From positions 1-64,000 of the forward strand of contig JAFGSB010000018.1 of assembly GCA_016934825.1 (NCBI GenBank): 64,000 nucleotides of DNA, in the 5' to 3' direction. Under the pieces are notes generated by a model. It saw only the letters and a program-made list of their open reading frames with translations, did no database searches and was not told the origin of the DNA. This DNA is from Candidatus Zhuqueibacterota bacterium. GTDB taxonomy: Bacteria; Zhuqueibacterota; Zhuqueibacteria; Residuimicrobiales; Krinioviventaceae. The position numbers were made by a program, and so were the translations under genes. Shown piece by piece: positions 17,329 to 26,804 of this stretch. Within the stretch, counting starts at the first letter, position 1; each line of letters begins with the position of its first letter.

Positions 17329-18810
17329 TTATTCTAAATCATTGCCGCTTGTACTGTTCACTTTATTAATCAGATCATTGCCTAATTTTATATATTCATT
17401 CGCCAGTTCGAGCTGGTTTTTATCCAAAGCTGATTGTGCTTTTTGCAGCATCTTTCCGGCCTCCTGTAGCAACGGTTCCGTAGATTCGTCCTTTTGTTCT
17501 GAATTTTCCAACAGGATTATGGCATCTTTCAACCGGGCCAGGTTTTCTCTTAACCGGACGGCATCAATATCGGACTTTTGTTTATCGCCGGCATCAATCG
17601 CGGATAAAAACCGGTTACCGGCAAAAATCGACTCAAGGGCCAGACGAACCCGTCCCCGGGCAAGAAACCGCTCGGCGTCGGCTGCGCTTGATTCGGCAGC
17701 CCGCAAAAGCGGTCCCTTTTGTTTATCATCCAAAATTTCAGCATTACTTTTGATTGTTTCGATCTCTGCTCGCAACTGTTCGAGTTCCTGTTCTGTTTTT
17801 TCCGGCAGGGATTGCGATGATTCTCCGCCCCACAGACGACTGAGTACTGCCTTCCCCATAGTGGTATGACGGATCGCCATTGCGAAATTCTCTGCTTTTA
17901 TGGCATCATCAGCCTGCTGATATAACCGTGACGCTCTTTGTAAAATGAATGTATTTTGCCTGTTCCCGTTCAGGGTTGGCTGCTCCCGGGCAGACGCCAG
18001 CAAATCGCCAAACAGTTCCAGTTCTTCAACCGCCTGTTCGCGAAGCGAATATTCCTGTCCCTGGCACAAGTCTATTGCCCGGAGCAATAAACGCGTATTG
18101 CTGTAATATAAATTCAAAGCAATTTGATAGTTGCCGTTTTGCAGCGCCCGCCTGATATTTTGAAACTGGTTGAGCGCCTGGTTCAGTAATTTATGGGCCT
18201 GATCATTATTACAGGAAAATACGATTTCCCGGGCGCGCTGTAACAATTCTTCATAACGTAATTTTTCGTCGTTCAGGTTTTCCTGTATATTCCCTTTGGG
18301 GCCCTGCAGTATACTGACCGCTTTCTCCGCATAAAATTTTGCAACCCGAAGATGTTCCATCGCTTTCCAGTTGTCCCTTCGCTGAAAAGCCGTAACAGAT
18401 CTATTCCGGTTTTGTTTGGCCTGCTGTAATAAACGTTCGGCCTCTTTACTATTTTCCCCGATACTTAATTGTTCGGCTTTTCTGATCAGTTCATCCACCT
18501 GCTCCTTTAATCGTTCCAGCGGAACCCTTGACAGCAGATCGATTGCCCTGTTGACCAATGCCAATGCCGTTTTTATTCTGGCAACAGCTAATCGTTTCCG
18601 GTTGCTGTTATACAAACTTATCGCCTCATTTCTTTGTTTTTCAGCATCCTGAACAAGCAATTTGGCCTGGGGATCGGGAAAAGTTCGCAACAACTCTTTT
18701 GCGGTTGTGATCCGGTTATTTAATTTTTGAAAATCACTCCTCTCCGATTGGGCAGGCAGACTGTTAACCAGTAATAAAAAAAGTAAAAATGTGTTGAATA
18801 ATTTTTTCAT
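17329..18810 (-). CDS. Exported alpha-helical (coiled-coil/TPR-like) protein
   Basis: 493 residues starting with a clear signal peptide (MKKLFNTFLLFLLLVNSLPAQS). The mature protein is almost wholly helical, charged and Gln/Asn/Arg-rich, with recurring helix pairs of the form A-x-x-L-L-x-x-A-x-x-x-R-N-x-A and A-E-R-x-L-x-x-G-R, resembling tandem helical-hairpin repeats; no enzymatic motif. ATG 18810 is chosen because AAAGGA lies just before it; an upstream GTG would add four residues. It is the first of the three-gene exported-protein group with the 1001-residue repeat protein and the outer-membrane barrel, suggesting a periplasmic partner role (inference). Confidence 0.75.
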   Translation of the reverse strand: MKKLFNTFLLFLLLVNSLPAQSERSDFQKLNNRITTAKELLRTFPDPQAKLLVQDAEKQRNEAISLYNSNRKRLAVARIKTALALVNRAIDLLSRVPLERLKEQVDELIRKAEQLSIGENSKEAERLLQQAKQNRNRSVTAFQRRDNWKAMEHLRVAKFYAEKAVSILQGPKGNIQENLNDEKLRYEELLQRAREIVFSCNNDQAHKLLNQALNQFQNIRRALQNGNYQIALNLYYSNTRLLLRAIDLCQGQEYSLREQAVEELELFGDLLASAREQPTLNGNRQNTFILQRASRLYQQADDAIKAENFAMAIRHTTMGKAVLSRLWGGESSQSLPEKTEQELEQLRAEIETIKSNAEILDDKQKGPLLRAAESSAADAERFLARGRVRLALESIFAGNRFLSAIDAGDKQKSDIDAVRLRENLARLKDAIILLENSEQKDESTEPLLQEAGKMLQKAQSALDKNQLELANEYIKLGNDLINKVNSTSGNDLE

Positions 18811-19191
18811 AAATCCTTTCACTCGTTCGACGCCCTTTACCTCATATAATACTGAATTTTTGGGTATTATATTGATTATTGATTAAGAGTATTACATTTA
18901 TCATTCAATCACCGGATAAAATTGACCCTGTAAACAGGGTAGGAATATGGGTCGCCATTAACCGGACAGCAGTGAAATCCTGTATTTTTATTAGTCTTAA
19001 TGCAATGGATATGCCATACTGATACAAATTACAGACATGCACGTTAAGTATATTAAAAACAATCAATTGTTATTATTGTTTTTCTTCAACGGAATATGGA
19101 TTTCCCCATTTTTTGTACGTCATGGTACAGCCTGATGAACCTGAAGGTACAATAAAATATCGGTATTGGAGCTCAATTTGAGAAAAAGGGA
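18811..19191. other. 381-base gap between the helical protein gene and the DinG gene
   Basis: No reading frame of note. It contains a small stem ACCCTG-taaa-CAGGGT (18925-18940) and a diverged copy of the GTCCGG repeat (18949-18974). The promoter of the exported-protein genes is expected here. Confidence 0.5.
18949..18974 (-). repeat. Intercistronic GTGTCCGG repeat, diverged copy 3
   Basis: Read on the minus strand as CACTGCTGTCCGGTTAATGG then CGACCC. It shares the ACTG-x-TGTCCGGTT core with copy 1 but has lost much of the pairing arm. Confidence 0.4.
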
Positions 19192-21717
19192 TCAGGAACC
19201 AAAAAATTTTTTCAATTCAGTATAGATCTCGTCTTTACTGCCGATCACATTATGGCAGGCCGGCAATGAACGTAAAAATCGCTTGCCGTAACTTTTACTG
19301 ACAACGCGGTTGTCCAATATAATCACGCTACCCCGGTCCGTTTTGCGGCGGATCAGTCTGCCAAAACCCTGTTTAAATTTCAATACGGCGATGGGCACCG
19401 CGTAATCCATAAAGGCATTACCGCCTTCTTTTTCAATTGCTTCATAACGGGCTTCAATAATAGGTTCGCTGGGCACTTTAAACGGCAGTTTGGTAATGAT
19501 AACCGATTCAAGCGCATCTCCCTCCACATCGACACCTTCCCAAAAACTGTCGGTGGCAAATAGAACCGAGGATTTGTCTTTTTTAAAAAGCGTTAACAAT
19601 TCATGGCGATTAAGCGTGCCCTGTTTAAGCGCTTTAATACCGACAAGGTTAAGTGATTCTTCCAGTTCCCTGTAGATCATTTGTAATAAACCGTATGAGG
19701 TAAACAGTACAAACGCGCTTCCCCGGGAAATGGTCAGGGATTTGAAAATAGCCGCGCCGAGTTCGGAAGCAAAAGAAGAATGCCGGGGATCGGGCATATC
19801 GGTCGGGATGGCCATAACAACCTGATTTTCATAATCAAAAGGGGCGGGCAGTTGCAGTTCCAATATACCGGTTTTATCGACCTGATTTAATCCCAGTCTA
19901 TCCGCTAAAAAGGCAAAACTGTTATCGGTTGTAAGGGTTGCGGATGTCATAACAATGGTATTAAAAACATCAAAAACCGCCAGCTTCATCATATCTTTTA
20001 CATGCAGAGGCGAAACCTGGAAATGAAGAATATTTATTTTTTTATAACCTGTCCTTGCTTCAATCCAGCGGATATTGTCTTCATCCCGGGTAAAGATGAC
20101 ATCCTGAAGAATATCGGCAACGGCCGAAAGTCTTTCCGCATTCGCTTCGATTTCAATCAGCATATTCGTCCAATCATCCGGGTCTTCCTGAACCGTTTTT
20201 TTGGTCAGGTCAATTAACTGCGACAAAACAATAGCTGCGGATTTTAAGGACTGTATATAATCTCTAAAATGCTGGTCCAAACCGGTTTGTGTAAATATTT
20301 TTTCAACGTTATCGGGCAGCATCCGAACCTTGACTTCTCTCTCTTCGTTTTTATTGAATTTTTGCAATACTTCGAACAGAAAATCCATTATTTCAAAAGT
20401 CGTATCGGTCAATTCTTCAATCTGGGGGACAATCGTACTGTGTATCATGTCCATGACTTTTAACAAATTTTTTTCCGCCGATTGGTCTTTTAATTTTAAT
20501 AATCTGTTACGCAGGTTATGTATATGACCCTTGAAAATCCCTTTTTTTTGCCTGTGAAGTCTGCGTAAAATCCTGACAATTCCTGCCCTGGTAATTTTGC
20601 TGCCGAAATAATTCGTGGCCACATTTTCGAGATGGTGCGCTTCATCAAAAATAATACACTGATAAGGCGGCAGGATAGCGGCGTCTTCGAAACTACCCGT
20701 TTGCTGCCGGATAGCCAGGTCGGCAAACAACAGATGGTGATTTACGACAAGGATTTGCGCCCGCGCGGCGTTGCGGCGCGCTTTATTCACAAAGCACTCC
20801 CGAAAATGCGGGCATTTACTGCGGGTGCAGGTATCGCTCTCGGCCGCGATTTTCTCCCACACATTCAGTGAAGGTATTTGTACCAGGTCTGCCTTACTGC
20901 CGTCTTTTGAGTGCCGCGCCCAGGTTATCAGATTTTTTAATTCCTCGATTTCATCTTCTTCCGCAAGGGTGGTAAAATCGGATTCCACTTCGTCCACCTT
21001 GCGTAAACACACATAATTTGAACGTCCTTTAACCAGAACGGCGTCAAATTCCAAATCCAGCACTTTTTTGAGTAAGGGGATATCTTTTTTAACAAGCTGT
21101 TCCTGCAAATTTATGGTATTGGTGGAAACCACAACACGGTCTTTGTTTTGCACCGCCCAGTGAATCGCCGGCAACAGATAGGCCATGGTTTTCCCGGTTC
21201 CCGTTCCGGCTTCAATAACCGCGAGTTTTTTCTGATTAAAAGCCAGGCTGACCGTTTCAATCATTTGTAATTGCTGCGGTCTTTCTTCGTAGCCGGACAA
21301 TGCCCCTGAAACGGGGCCTCCCGGCTCAAGTATCTTTTTTAAAAGTCCGGCGTCAACAGGATGTAGCTTTTTTTTCTTAAAGGGTTCTACAACGACATAA
21401 ATGTCCGATACGATATTATTGACGATATAAAACGCCACACTAAACCTGTCCAGACCGGAAGCGATGGACAGGTCCGCAGCGGAAGGTTTGAGCAAGCCGG
21501 ACGGGTGATTGTGAATGACAACATCCGCCTCCCGGGCAATTTTCAATACTGCCGGAACGGCAGATTCATTCCCCCTGGCAATGACATCTATTTTGTGTAC
21601 TATCAGGTCCTCTTCGGTGTAACCGACAAAAAAAACTTCATTCCCGCCGGTTTCCAAAACTGCCTGCTGAATGGATTCAATTACTTCTATAGACAGATAT
21701 TTATCAACTTTTGACAA
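19192..21717 (-). CDS. DinG/XPD-family Fe-S helicase with N-terminal RadC-like JAMM domain
   Basis: 841 residues. Residues 1-115 form a RadC/JAB domain with the complete JAMM signature: Glu27, His69-x-His71-Pro72, Ser79 and Asp82 (HNHPSG then PSAAD). The rest is a superfamily 2 DNA helicase: Walker A EAGTGTGKT (169-177), four Fe-S cysteines (Cys237, Cys297, Cys302, Cys308), DEAH (358-361), and late motifs TSATL and QGFGRLIRR. DinG-type helicases unwind 5' to 3' and remove D-loops, R-loops or G4 structures. The JAMM domain could be a metalloprotease or isopeptidase, or a nucleic-acid-binding module. The start is a TTG 6 bases after the upstream nuclease stop, with a poor ribosome site, so translation is probably coupled. 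Confidence 0.92.
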   Translation of the reverse strand: MSKVDKYLSIEVIESIQQAVLETGGNEVFFVGYTEEDLIVHKIDVIARGNESAVPAVLKIAREADVVIHNHPSGLLKPSAADLSIASGLDRFSVAFYIVNNIVSDIYVVVEPFKKKKLHPVDAGLLKKILEPGGPVSGALSGYEERPQQLQMIETVSLAFNQKKLAVIEAGTGTGKTMAYLLPAIHWAVQNKDRVVVSTNTINLQEQLVKKDIPLLKKVLDLEFDAVLVKGRSNYVCLRKVDEVESDFTTLAEEDEIEELKNLITWARHSKDGSKADLVQIPSLNVWEKIAAESDTCTRSKCPHFRECFVNKARRNAARAQILVVNHHLLFADLAIRQQTGSFEDAAILPPYQCIIFDEAHHLENVATNYFGSKITRAGIVRILRRLHRQKKGIFKGHIHNLRNRLLKLKDQSAEKNLLKVMDMIHSTIVPQIEELTDTTFEIMDFLFEVLQKFNKNEEREVKVRMLPDNVEKIFTQTGLDQHFRDYIQSLKSAAIVLSQLIDLTKKTVQEDPDDWTNMLIEIEANAERLSAVADILQDVIFTRDEDNIRWIEARTGYKKINILHFQVSPLHVKDMMKLAVFDVFNTIVMTSATLTTDNSFAFLADRLGLNQVDKTGILELQLPAPFDYENQVVMAIPTDMPDPRHSSFASELGAAIFKSLTISRGSAFVLFTSYGLLQMIYRELEESLNLVGIKALKQGTLNRHELLTLFKKDKSSVLFATDSFWEGVDVEGDALESVIITKLPFKVPSEPIIEARYEAIEKEGGNAFMDYAVPIAVLKFKQGFGRLIRRKTDRGSVIILDNRVVSKSYGKRFLRSLPACHNVIGSKDEIYTELKKFFGS

Positions 21718-21723
21718 ATTTTT

Positions 21724-22704
21724 TCAATAATTTAAGTTAGGCAATTCAACACTGCTGGATGGCTGCAGTAATTCCGCCTCGTAACCAATTTCATTGATAT
21801 AGGATGGAAAATCCTTGTCGCCATGTGTTGTGAAAACTTTTCGGGGATTGACTCTTTTAATAAATTCCAACAAATCTTCAAAATCCGCGTGATCGCTCAA
21901 CGCGATGGACAAATCACTTTTAAACCACACGCCATTATTGGAATTTGCCCACCCGGATAAAAAAGCCGTTTTATATTTAGAAGGCAGATATTTTAGCTTT
22001 CCCCACTTCATTAAATGCGGGGGAATAATGAGTACCTCGTCCGGTTCGACATTTTTTTCCTGCCATTGTTCACAATTTTGGAATGTCACTCCGAATTCAT
22101 TATAAACTTTGGCGAACCGCCACGCCGTATGATGAACCCGGACCCTGTAGCCCCTGTCTCCGATGATTTTCATGGCTTCCTGGGCTTTGCCAAGACTGTA
22201 TCCCAGAATAACAGGTGTATAACCCGTGTGTAAACAGTCCTCGATAAAAGAAACAACCTCATTGATTAAAAATTCACGGCTTTTCCTGACAACGAAATCC
22301 GGGTGCCCGAAAGTGGATTCCATAATCAGGTAATCCGCTTGCGGGATAACAATCGGCTCGCACGTTTCACTTTCCTGCAGTTTAAAGTCGCCGGTATATA
22401 AAAGTGAAACATTTTGGCGTTCAACTTTTATCATCGCGGAACCCAGAATATGACCCGCCGGGTACAAACTGATCTTTAAATCTTCATATTCAAAAAGTTC
22501 TTTAAAATCCAAAGGGATACTGTCTTTTTGCCTGGCCCGCATGGCGTGGAACTTAACGGTAGCCGGCGTCGCAAGAATTTTTTCATGGTTCTTCAGATGA
22601 TCGCCGTGTCCGTGAGAAACAAATGAAAATTTTGTGTTTCTGTGCGCGTCCATCCAAAAATCGGTTTTTTGTATTTTTATTCCTTTAACATCATATAAAA
22701 ACAT
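21724..22704 (-). CDS. MBL-fold/beta-CASP-like exonuclease
   Basis: Metallo-beta-lactamase-fold nuclease of the YSH1/ligase-associated exonuclease type, 326 residues. Metal motifs are HGHGDH (residues 31-36), PAGHILGSA (His85), LYTGDFK (Asp106), ALSDHADF and TTHGD. It begins behind AGGAG. Relatives process DNA ends or act with DNA ligase; an RNA role is also possible for the wider family. It follows pdxT by 32 bases and precedes the JAMM-DinG helicase by 6 bases. The nuclease-helicase pairing suggests a repair function, whereas linkage to pdxST is probably only transcriptional. Confidence 0.9.
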   Translation of the reverse strand: MFLYDVKGIKIQKTDFWMDAHRNTKFSFVSHGHGDHLKNHEKILATPATVKFHAMRARQKDSIPLDFKELFEYEDLKISLYPAGHILGSAMIKVERQNVSLLYTGDFKLQESETCEPIVIPQADYLIMESTFGHPDFVVRKSREFLINEVVSFIEDCLHTGYTPVILGYSLGKAQEAMKIIGDRGYRVRVHHTAWRFAKVYNEFGVTFQNCEQWQEKNVEPDEVLIIPPHLMKWGKLKYLPSKYKTAFLSGWANSNNGVWFKSDLSIALSDHADFEDLLEFIKRVNPRKVFTTHGDKDFPSYINEIGYEAELLQPSSSVELPNLNY

Positions 22705-22736
22705 TTTTCTCCTAACGCCGGATTCAAATTTATCTG

Positions 22737-23309
22737 TTAGCCTTTCACTTTTGTCAAAAAGTATTCATGTATCCTGGTATCATTTGTTAATTCCGGGTGA
22801 AAAGTGGCAGCTAAAATATTATTCTGTTCGACCATGACAACGTTTTGCCGATGCCAGGCCAGGGGGGTAACATTCTTTCCTGATGACACAATTTTGGGAG
22901 CGCGGATAAAAACGCCTTCAAATTTGTACTCCATCCCGGACATTTTGATATCAAGTTCATCAATAAAAGAGTCAATCTGGCGGCCGTATGCGTTACGTTC
23001 CGTAACAATATCTATTAAATCCAACGTCTCCACCGGTTCTTTGACAATTTGGCGTGATAAGATAATCAATCCGGCGCAGGTCCCAAAAACCGGCTTTTCC
23101 ACGGCAAAGTTATATACTTTTTCCCATAACTGGTGTTTTTTCAATAATTTGGTTAAAGTAGTCGACTCTCCTCCCGGAATGACAAGCCCGTCGCAAATGT
23201 CCAGATCCTTTTTAGTGCGAACCAAAACAGTATGCTGACCCAGAGTATCCAATGTAATTTTATGTTTTTCAAAATCACCCTGAAGAGCTAAAACGCCTAT
23301 CCTATTCAT
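22737..23309 (-). CDS. pdxT: Pyridoxal 5'-phosphate synthase glutaminase subunit
   Basis: Class I glutaminase delivering ammonia to PdxS for PLP synthesis. 190 residues, with GVLALQGDFEKH, the oxyanion segment PGGEST, nucleophile Cys78 in FGTCAGLI and the His-Glu pair in TFHPELTND. It follows pdxS by 28 bases, the standard pairing. Confidence 0.96.
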   Translation of the reverse strand: MNRIGVLALQGDFEKHKITLDTLGQHTVLVRTKKDLDICDGLVIPGGESTTLTKLLKKHQLWEKVYNFAVEKPVFGTCAGLIILSRQIVKEPVETLDLIDIVTERNAYGRQIDSFIDELDIKMSGMEYKFEGVFIRAPKIVSSGKNVTPLAWHRQNVVMVEQNNILAATFHPELTNDTRIHEYFLTKVKG

Positions 23310-23337
23310 ACCGTATTTTCACATTCATAAATTAATA

Positions 23338-24222
23338 TTACCACCCTCGTTTTGCCATACGTTCTTGTTCAGGAATAGCGGCAATTTCCAGTCCGGGCAT
23401 CGCTTCTCCCAATCCTTCCGAGACCCGGGCGATTAAATCGAAATCCATATAATGGGTTGTCGCCGACACGATCGCTTTTGCCCGCTCTTCAGGATCGGTG
23501 GATTTAAAGATACCGCTGCCGACAAAAACAGTTTCAGCGCCCAACTGCATCATTAAAGAGGCGTCCGCAGGTGTGGCAACACCGCCGGCGGAAAAATTCG
23601 GCACCGGCAGTCTTCCGAGCTTTTTAACTTCCCGGACCAATTCCACAGGTGCTCCCAGATTCTTGGCCTCGGTGACCAGTTCTTCATCGCCCAATACGGT
23701 AATTTTTTTAATCCCCTGTTGAACCGTCCGCATATGTCTTACAGCTTCTACAATATTACCGCTGCCCGCTTCTCCCTTTGTTCTTATCATAGCCGCTCCC
23801 TCGGCTATCCGGCGTAAAGCTTCACCCAGGTCTCTGCAGCCGCATACAAAAGGAACTTTAAATTTCCATTTATCGACATGGAATTCTTCGTCGGCAGGTG
23901 TTAATACTTCACTTTCATCTATAAAATCAACTCCCAGTGCTTCTAAAATCTGTGCTTCGGCAAAATGACCGATTCTGCATTTTGCCATGACGGGAATGGA
24001 AACAACATTCTGGATTGCTTTGATTACCTTGGGATCGGACATTCTGGCAACTCCGCCGTGAGCGCGAATATCAGCGGGGATCCGTTCCAGCGCCATGACT
24101 GCAACGGCTCCCGCATCCTCAGCTATTTTGGCCTGATCCGGTGTTGTAACATCCATAATTACACCACCTTTCAACATCTCGGCCAATCCAATTTTTAATT
24201 TTATATCCTTAGAATCTCGCAT
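23338..24222 (-). CDS. pdxS: Pyridoxal 5'-phosphate synthase lyase subunit
   Basis: Forms PLP from ribose 5-phosphate, glyceraldehyde 3-phosphate and ammonia. The 294-residue TIM barrel contains [52 protein letters not shown] and [25 protein letters not shown], all family signatures. ATG with GAGG upstream. It is the first gene of a minus-strand set pdxS-pdxT-nuclease-helicase; the 292 bases upstream hold no gene and should carry the promoter. PLP made here serves SelA and the MalY/PatB aminotransferase in this window, among others. Confidence 0.97.
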   Translation of the reverse strand: MRDSKDIKLKIGLAEMLKGGVIMDVTTPDQAKIAEDAGAVAVMALERIPADIRAHGGVARMSDPKVIKAIQNVVSIPVMAKCRIGHFAEAQILEALGVDFIDESEVLTPADEEFHVDKWKFKVPFVCGCRDLGEALRRIAEGAAMIRTKGEAGSGNIVEAVRHMRTVQQGIKKITVLGDEELVTEAKNLGAPVELVREVKKLGRLPVPNFSAGGVATPADASLMMQLGAETVFVGSGIFKSTDPEERAKAIVSATTHYMDFDLIARVSEGLGEAMPGLEIAAIPEQERMAKRGW

Positions 24223-24514
24223 TTTTGCGCCTCACATTAAAATTAGTACATATTAAAAAATTAATCTATTAATTATTTACACAATTTACAAGAAAAATCA
24301 AAAATGGTTAACGTAGACTGTTCCGCTGAATAATTGTCTTTATCATAAAACAGGGCTTAAATCATTTTATAAATAATCCACTTTAAGAAAGGTACCTGCA
24401 TTTTTTTTCAAAGTCACCCACTTTTACCGGGACGGCAAAAAAAACAATACAGATATTTTTCTTGTATGAAATGATAATTCCGGAGTCCCTGAAAAATCCG
24501 GCTGGTGAACGAGC

Positions 24515-26725
24515 TTAATAGCTTAATCGTTTTTGTGAGGAAACCGGACGATTCCCTTTTTCACCCGTATGAATATCACAATGCTTTTGAGGTAAAAAAC
24601 GTATATCACATATTTCTTTTAAAACACTCGGACAATTATCGTTTGCCAGAAGTTTTGTTTCCCTGCAGATCTCGATTTCAACGACACCTAACGGTCGTTC
24701 AAAATCCAGAACCGGCAAATCAAGTGTGTCATGCGCGGCTTTCATAAACGGCGCAGTGATGGGTAATGCCGCCCTGGCCCCGGACTGCCTTTCACCCAGA
24801 CTCAATGACGGATCATCAAGACCGATCCATACCCCGGCGACAATTTGCGGAGTAAATGAAATGTACCACGCATCGGTAAAATCATTGGTTGTGCCGGTTT
24901 TGCCGCCGGCAGGACGATAAAACTCAAAACGTGATCTCGAAGCCGCCCCCGTTCCTGAGGTCGCAACTGTTTGCAGCAGATTTGTCATTATATATGCCGT
25001 TTCCTCGCGTAACACACCTTTGCTTTGCGGGTGAACCTGCTCAAGAACATTGCCGTATTTATCCTCTACTCGTAACAGGGAATGAGATTCAACAAGCACG
25101 CCCTTGTTTGCAAATGCACCAAAAGCTGAAATAATTTCAATCGGTTTAACACCTATAGCACCAAGCGCTATGGCATCAACCGCTTCAAGCGGTGTTGTAA
25201 TTCCAAGATTACGCGCATATTTAATGACCTGCTCCGGCGGGACATCTTCCTGTACAATTCGGGCCGTAACCAGGTTCAATGATTTTCGCAAAGCCTCCCT
25301 CATTGTCGTTTTCCCCCCCAGCGATCCGTCATAATTATGAGGGGTCCAACGGGTGCCGTCGACCATCTGCACGACTATCGGTTGATTCAACTTTTCATAA
25401 AATGGCATATACCCGTTATCAACTGCCGCCGTGTAAACAAACGGTTTAAAAACGGAACCCGGCTGCCTGACGGCCTGTGTAACCCGGTTAAATTCACTTT
25501 CTTTGAAATCCCGTCCGCCAACCATTGCTAAAATATTACCGTTCCGGGGGTCCATGGCGACAAAAGCTACCTGTACAGGACATTTGGCTTCAATTAATGA
25601 ATCGACATAAGCGCTGTTCGCCATAATCTGCTGAATCGACTTTTTTTCCAGCAAACTTGGCGGCACCAGTTTTATAAAATTCTTTTTCTTGCGCATATTA
25701 CTATTAACAACATTCTGCATCAGCGGCAAATGTTCCGCAACCGCCTTTTCCGCACATGCCTGTACACGTGTGTCCAGAGTCGTACGAATACTCATGCCGT
25801 CTGTATAAATTCCCATATCATATCTTTTGATCAGATCTCTTCTGATTTCTTCGGTAAAATAGGGAGCTATATCGACCAGGGGATTATCTTCTGCCTGGGA
25901 AAACACTATTTCTGAATTGATTGCCTTTTTATATTCATCATCGGTAATAAAATGACGAGCCAGCATACGTCTGAGAACCAGATTTCTGCGATCCAGAACA
26001 TAATTCCGGCGCTCCTCGGACGAATCCAATTTTGCCGGATTTAAATTTGCCGGCCGTTGCAATACACCGGTTAATACAGCACATTCCGCTATTGTCAAAT
26101 CATTTACGGTCTTTTTAAAATATTGTTGTGCGGCCGCTTCGATTCCGTATGTCCCGTATCCAAATGACATGTGGTTTATATACATTTCCAGTATTTCTGA
26201 TTTTGTATACTTTCGTTCCAGTTGAATGGCTGTTAAAATTTCCTTGATCTTTCTCGTTATTGTTTTTTCACGATTCAGAAACAGGGTCCGGGACAATTGC
26301 TGTGTTAGTGTGCTGGCTCCCTGCTGTTTGCTTCCGGTTGTAAGAAAATTAATGGTGACTTTTAGTAACCTGGACGGCACAATCCCCCAGTGTTTATAAA
26401 ACCGATGATCTTCTGTGGCAATAACAGAATTTTTGACCAGATCGGGTATTTCCGATAACGGTTTATAAATACGTTTTTCTGTGAAAAACTCTTTTAACAA
26501 TACCCCGTCAGCTGAATACACCTTTGACGGAAGGTTGGGTGTTGTATTCTCCAGTTTATCGGAGGTCGGAAGATTTTTGGAAAGATAAAAAACAACTCCG
26601 GAAAGACATATCAGCGGGAGAATAACCAAAAATAAAATTAATAATATTTTTTTTAAGTGTCTCTTTGGCTTTTGTTTTGAAGGATGGTTATCGGTATTTT
26701 TATTTTTTTTTCTTTTTAAGGCCAT
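24515..26725 (-). CDS. Class A penicillin-binding protein 1A (glycosyltransferase/transpeptidase)
   Basis: Bifunctional peptidoglycan polymerase and cross-linker, about 736 residues from ATG 26725 (an upstream GTG would add ten). A basic cytoplasmic tail and one TM helix precede the GT51 domain (EDHRFYKHWG, GASTLTQQLSRTLFL, RKIKEILTAIQLE) and the transpeptidase with SxxK in GSVFKPFVY, SLN and KTGTTNDFTDAWY. Most of the linker between them is short. It sits directly downstream of mreB, separated by 79 bases that contain a hairpin repeat, consistent with a shared role in cell-wall elongation. Confidence 0.95.
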   Translation of the reverse strand: MALKRKKNKNTDNHPSKQKPKRHLKKILLILFLVILPLICLSGVVFYLSKNLPTSDKLENTTPNLPSKVYSADGVLLKEFFTEKRIYKPLSEIPDLVKNSVIATEDHRFYKHWGIVPSRLLKVTINFLTTGSKQQGASTLTQQLSRTLFLNREKTITRKIKEILTAIQLERKYTKSEILEMYINHMSFGYGTYGIEAAAQQYFKKTVNDLTIAECAVLTGVLQRPANLNPAKLDSSEERRNYVLDRRNLVLRRMLARHFITDDEYKKAINSEIVFSQAEDNPLVDIAPYFTEEIRRDLIKRYDMGIYTDGMSIRTTLDTRVQACAEKAVAEHLPLMQNVVNSNMRKKKNFIKLVPPSLLEKKSIQQIMANSAYVDSLIEAKCPVQVAFVAMDPRNGNILAMVGGRDFKESEFNRVTQAVRQPGSVFKPFVYTAAVDNGYMPFYEKLNQPIVVQMVDGTRWTPHNYDGSLGGKTTMREALRKSLNLVTARIVQEDVPPEQVIKYARNLGITTPLEAVDAIALGAIGVKPIEIISAFGAFANKGVLVESHSLLRVEDKYGNVLEQVHPQSKGVLREETAYIMTNLLQTVATSGTGAASRSRFEFYRPAGGKTGTTNDFTDAWYISFTPQIVAGVWIGLDDPSLSLGERQSGARAALPITAPFMKAAHDTLDLPVLDFERPLGVVEIEICRETKLLANDNCPSVLKEICDIRFLPQKHCDIHTGEKGNRPVSSQKRLSY

Positions 26726-26770
26726 AATTTTATCACATAAATACTGTAAATACACGTTTAATATCGTTCA

Positions 26771-26796
26771 TCGCTGGGTTAACCCGGACCCGGGTG
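26771..26796 (-). repeat. Intercistronic GTCCGG repeat, diverged copy
   Basis: TCGCTGGGTTAACCCGGACC then CGGGTG. It contains the perfect palindrome GGGTTAACCC and, on the minus strand, GTCCGGGTTAA as in copy 2. It lies 9 bases behind the mreB stop. Confidence 0.45.
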
Positions 26797-26804
26797 ATAA
26801 TTTT

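Noticed and set aside
17180-17869. 229-codon plus-strand frame opposite the helical exported protein
   Set aside because: It is the mirror of a Gln/Arg/Leu-rich helical protein, which commonly leaves long antisense frames.
22804-23238. 144-codon plus-strand frame opposite pdxT
   Set aside because: Antisense to a confidently identified gene with no independent support.
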